A DNA stretch of 6,785 nt, taken from assembly GCA_021808425.1 (NCBI GenBank), contig JAKBBS010000172.1:1-6785 (forward strand), written 5' to 3'. This document shows, one piece after another, positions 4,513 to 6,785 of this stretch. Under the pieces are notes generated by a model. That model did no database searches, had not been told where the DNA came from, and was given only the letters and a program-made list of their open reading frames with translations. The stretch comes from Actinomycetes bacterium (GTDB lineage Bacteria > Actinomycetota > Acidimicrobiia > Acidimicrobiales > Palsa-688). Positions within the stretch are counted from its first letter, which is position 1; every line of letters begins with the position of its first letter. The position numbers were made by a program, and so were the translations under genes.

Positions 4513-6777
4513 TCAGCCGTTTCCTTGCGGGGCTGCCCCGGAAGGCCCGCCGCCTGCCGGGCCACCCGGCGTCGCTCCGGCGCCAGTTCCGGCACCAGTT
4601 CCGGCACCAGTTCCGCCGCCTCCTGGCGCCCCGCCGGTCGTCGCGCCTGCCCCGGTCGAACCTGTAGGGACGGAAGTTTCAGGAAGCGTCGTGGCCGTGC
4701 TGGTCGGGGCGGTCGTCGCCACCGGGATCGTCGTCGGGGGCGGCGGCGGGGCGACGTAGTTGTGGTCTTTGACATCAGCAGCGACAAGAGCCGGGGAAGT
4801 CACGTAGACGCTTGCAGGCACAAGCGACGGGTCGGGCGTGGGAAAGTTCTCGACCGGCTGGCCCGAAAGCACCGCCGCGCTGTAGTCGTGCCAGGTGCTC
4901 GCAGGGTAGTTTGCTCCGTAGACAGTGAGTCCGTTGATGATGATCGGTATCTCTCCTTTGAGGGCGCCCATCCACACGGTAGTCGCCAGCTGCGGGGTGA
5001 ACCCGTTGAACCACGCGTCGACGTTGTTCGACGTCGTCCCCGTCTTGCCGGCCACCGGTCGATTGCCTAGAGCAGCCCCGGTACCGGTCCCGTACTGGAC
5101 GACAGCCCGGAAAGCCACGTCAGCCTCCGCGGCGATCTGCTTGGAGAAAATCCGCTTCCCCGGCTGGTCGCCTTTGAAGATGACAGCACCCGAACGGTCC
5201 ACGATCGTCGAGATGAACGACGGGGGGTGGTAAACGCCGTTGTTTGCGAGCGTTGCGTACGCGTCTGCCATCTCGATCGGGTGAACCGCTATGGCGCCGA
5301 TGACCATCGAGGGGATAAATGCGTCCGCTGCTGTCACTTCGCTGATCCCCATACGCTGCGCCATCGACACGACGTTTGCGAGCCCGACCTGGCGCGCGAG
5401 GCGCATGTAGGCGCAGTTCACCGAGTTCGCTGTCGCGTCCACCACCGTTATGACTCCGCCGCCGGCGCCGGTGTCGTTGTTGATCGGCGTCTTGAGGAGG
5501 CTGTTGTTGCCTGGAAACGAGATATAGCACGGGCTCTGACTATCGACAGTGTCGTTGACAGAATAGCCCTGCTCGAGCGCTGCGAGGAGGGTGAACAGCT
5601 TGAATCCCGAACCAGGCTGGCGCTGCGCCTGGGTCATCACGTTGAACTGCGACGCTGCCGCCCCGCTACCGCCGACGAGCGCCTCGACGGCCCCGTTCGA
5701 CGGGTTGATGGAGGCGAGGCCCTCCTCGAAGCCGACACTGTTCGCCGGGGTGTTCGCCGCGACAGCTGACAGCGCCGCCGCCTGGGCAGAGGGGACCATG
5801 TTCGTGTAGATCTTGAGTCCGCTCTCGAAGAGCGCCGCGTAGCGCTCCGCGTAGGTCGCACCCAGAGGGCTGCCGGGACCGAGAAGCTCGTTCTTCACCT
5901 GGAGAACGTAGTAGTTGGTGACGCCGGTCTGCGTGGCCGGCGGCGGGCTCGCCCCCGGAAGCGGCACCTGGTTGGCGGCGGTCGCCTGCGCCTGGGTTAT
6001 GTCGTTGTAGTAGACCATGCGCGCCAGTACCTCGGAGCGGCGGATGCGCGCCGCCGCAGGGTTGAGGATCGGGTCGTAGCCGTTCGGGTCCTGGATCATC
6101 CCGGCGAGAAGCGCCGACTGGGCTAGGTCGAGCGAGCTGGCCGGCTCCGAGAAGTAGGTCTGCGCCGCGGCCTGGATGCCGTAGGCGCCGTTGCCGAGGT
6201 AGATGGTGTTCAGGTACGCCTGGAGAATCGCGTTGCGGCTGTACTCGCGCTCGAGGCGGTCAGCTAGCACCACTTCGCGAATTTTCCTGTTGAGCGTCTG
6301 CGACGGCGTGAGATACACCTGCTTGACGAGCTGCTGCGCGATCGTCGAGCCGCCCTGCAGGCCCTGCCCGGAGACGTCGTGGACTGCCGCGCGGGCGATA
6401 GAGCGCAGGTCGAAGCCGCCATGGACGTAAAAGCCGTGATCCTCTGTGTCGAGGACCGCCGTGACGAGCTCCTTAGACACCGCCGAAAGCGCGACCGGCT
6501 CGCGAAGCTCCGGGCCACGAAGCACCGCGAGCACCGTCTTGTGGTCGGCGGCGTAGACGGTCGAGCCGAGCTGGAGCTGGCTGGTTAGCGGAGGGAGCGG
6601 GATCTCTGTGGCGCTGGCGCTTCCGTGGTAGGTCCGGCTGGCGACTACAGCGACAGCGGCGATCGTGCCTGCGATAAGCGCCGACGCGCTCGCTACCAAC
6701 GCGATCAGCCTGAACAGCTTGTAAAGCTGTCTCAACTCGCCCGGGGGCCTTGACCTGTTGCAGTCATCGGCCAACAC
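4513..6777 (-). CDS. Class A penicillin-binding protein (GT51 glycosyltransferase/transpeptidase)
   Basis: This bifunctional peptidoglycan synthase polymerises lipid II and cross-links stem peptides outside the membrane. From the shown start: a short basic cytosolic N-terminus, one membrane segment at about 22-46, then the GT51 domain with EDHGFYVHGGFD (112-123, catalytic E112), QGGSTIAQQLVK (141-152), RKIREVVLADRLE (164-176, second Glu E168) and ILQAYLNTIYLG (184-195). The transpeptidase domain has SGFK (S390 nucleophile, K393), SVN (452-454) and KTGTT (578-582). All catalytic motifs are intact, so it should be active and beta-lactam sensitive in principle. After about residue 675 comes a Pro/Thr-rich segment and a Gly-rich tail (about 708-754) holding a 12-bp tandem repeat; no PASTA domain is seen. 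The start is uncertain: GTG at 6777 is the outermost start visible, but no in-frame stop precedes it before the window edge, so the gene may begin outside. It is first of the visible minus-strand cluster. Confidence 0.95.
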   Translation of the reverse strand: MLADDCNRSRPPGELRQLYKLFRLIALVASASALIAGTIAAVAVVASRTYHGSASATEIPLPPLTSQLQLGSTVYAADHKTVLAVLRGPELREPVALSAVSKELVTAVLDTEDHGFYVHGGFDLRSIARAAVHDVSGQGLQGGSTIAQQLVKQVYLTPSQTLNRKIREVVLADRLEREYSRNAILQAYLNTIYLGNGAYGIQAAAQTYFSEPASSLDLAQSALLAGMIQDPNGYDPILNPAAARIRRSEVLARMVYYNDITQAQATAANQVPLPGASPPPATQTGVTNYYVLQVKNELLGPGSPLGATYAERYAALFESGLKIYTNMVPSAQAAALSAVAANTPANSVGFEEGLASINPSNGAVEALVGGSGAAASQFNVMTQAQRQPGSGFKLFTLLAALEQGYSVNDTVDSQSPCYISFPGNNSLLKTPINNDTGAGGGVITVVDATANSVNCAYMRLARQVGLANVVSMAQRMGISEVTAADAFIPSMVIGAIAVHPIEMADAYATLANNGVYHPPSFISTIVDRSGAVIFKGDQPGKRIFSKQIAAEADVAFRAVVQYGTGTGAALGNRPVAGKTGTTSNNVDAWFNGFTPQLATTVWMGALKGEIPIIINGLTVYGANYPASTWHDYSAAVLSGQPVENFPTPDPSLVPASVYVTSPALVAADVKDHNYVAPPPPPTTIPVATTAPTSTATTLPETSVPTGSTGAGATTGGAPGGGGTGAGTGAGTGAGATPGGPAGGGPSGAAPQGNG
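4579..4614 (-). repeat. 12-bp tandem repeat encoding Gly-Thr-Gly-Ala in the PBP tail
   Basis: Three tandem 12-bp units encode GTGA three times (PBP residues 722-733). Two adjacent units are identical and the flanking one differs at a single base. The repeats lie in the disordered Gly-rich C-terminus, where copy-number change would be tolerated. In another frame they produce a spurious Glu-Leu-Val-Pro repeat. Confidence 0.85.
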
Positions 6778-6785
6778 GCTACCCG

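Noticed and set aside
4274..4759. A plus-strand Pro/Ala-rich frame that looks like a secreted repeat protein
   Set aside because: It is the antisense reading of the Gly-rich PBP tail and the start of the Zn-ribbon gene, with no ribosome binding site or recognisable domain.
4506..4787. N-terminal extension of the Zn-ribbon frame by 94 residues
   Set aside because: The extension is an Arg/Pro-rich out-of-frame reading of the PBP tail, including a Glu-Leu-Val-Pro artefact of its 12-bp repeat, and would make the protein far longer than its family.

Overview
The window is a GC-rich (clearly above 60%), gene-dense bacterial segment, most likely from an actinomycete-type chromosome (Actinomycetota; an Acidimicrobiia-like lineage is plausible but only a guess). 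The reasons are strong G/C bias at third codon positions, frequent GTG starts, a Thr/Pro/Gly-rich tail on the penicillin-binding protein, and a Zn-ribbon protein followed by a histidine phosphatase, an arrangement known from mycobacteria. I see no mobile element, RNA gene or CRISPR array.

Layout. Left edge, minus strand: the first 301 codons of an acyl-CoA dehydrogenase of the large, AidB-like type, cut off by the window boundary. It is divergent, across only 35 bp, from a plus-strand gene for a 666-residue S9 (prolyl-oligopeptidase family) serine peptidase with a complete Ser-Asp-His triad. That gene converges on, and overlaps by 17 bp, the last gene of a minus-strand cluster that fills the rest of the window.

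The minus-strand cluster reads, in transcription order from the right edge: a class A penicillin-binding protein (GT51 glycosyltransferase plus transpeptidase), a coiled-coil protein with a C-terminal four-cysteine Zn ribbon (COG1579/DUF164 type), a histidine-phosphatase-family enzyme, and a 63-residue single-cluster ferredoxin of the P450-partner type. Gaps are 7, 10 and 51 bp, so the first three are probably translationally coupled and all four co-transcribed. The PBP would act in the envelope. The other three are predicted to be cytosolic, and there is no obvious single pathway joining them.

These are recognisable families and I found no convincing undescribed system. The points most worth a second look are the truncated dehydrogenase at the left edge, the very compact divergent start region with a possible leaderless peptidase mRNA, the in-frame 15-bp tandem repeat in the peptidase propeller, the ferredoxin with Asn in place of a ligand Cys and no P450 in view, and the Zn-ribbon/phosphatase pair that resembles mycobacterial Rv2229c-Rv2228c without the RNase H domain.
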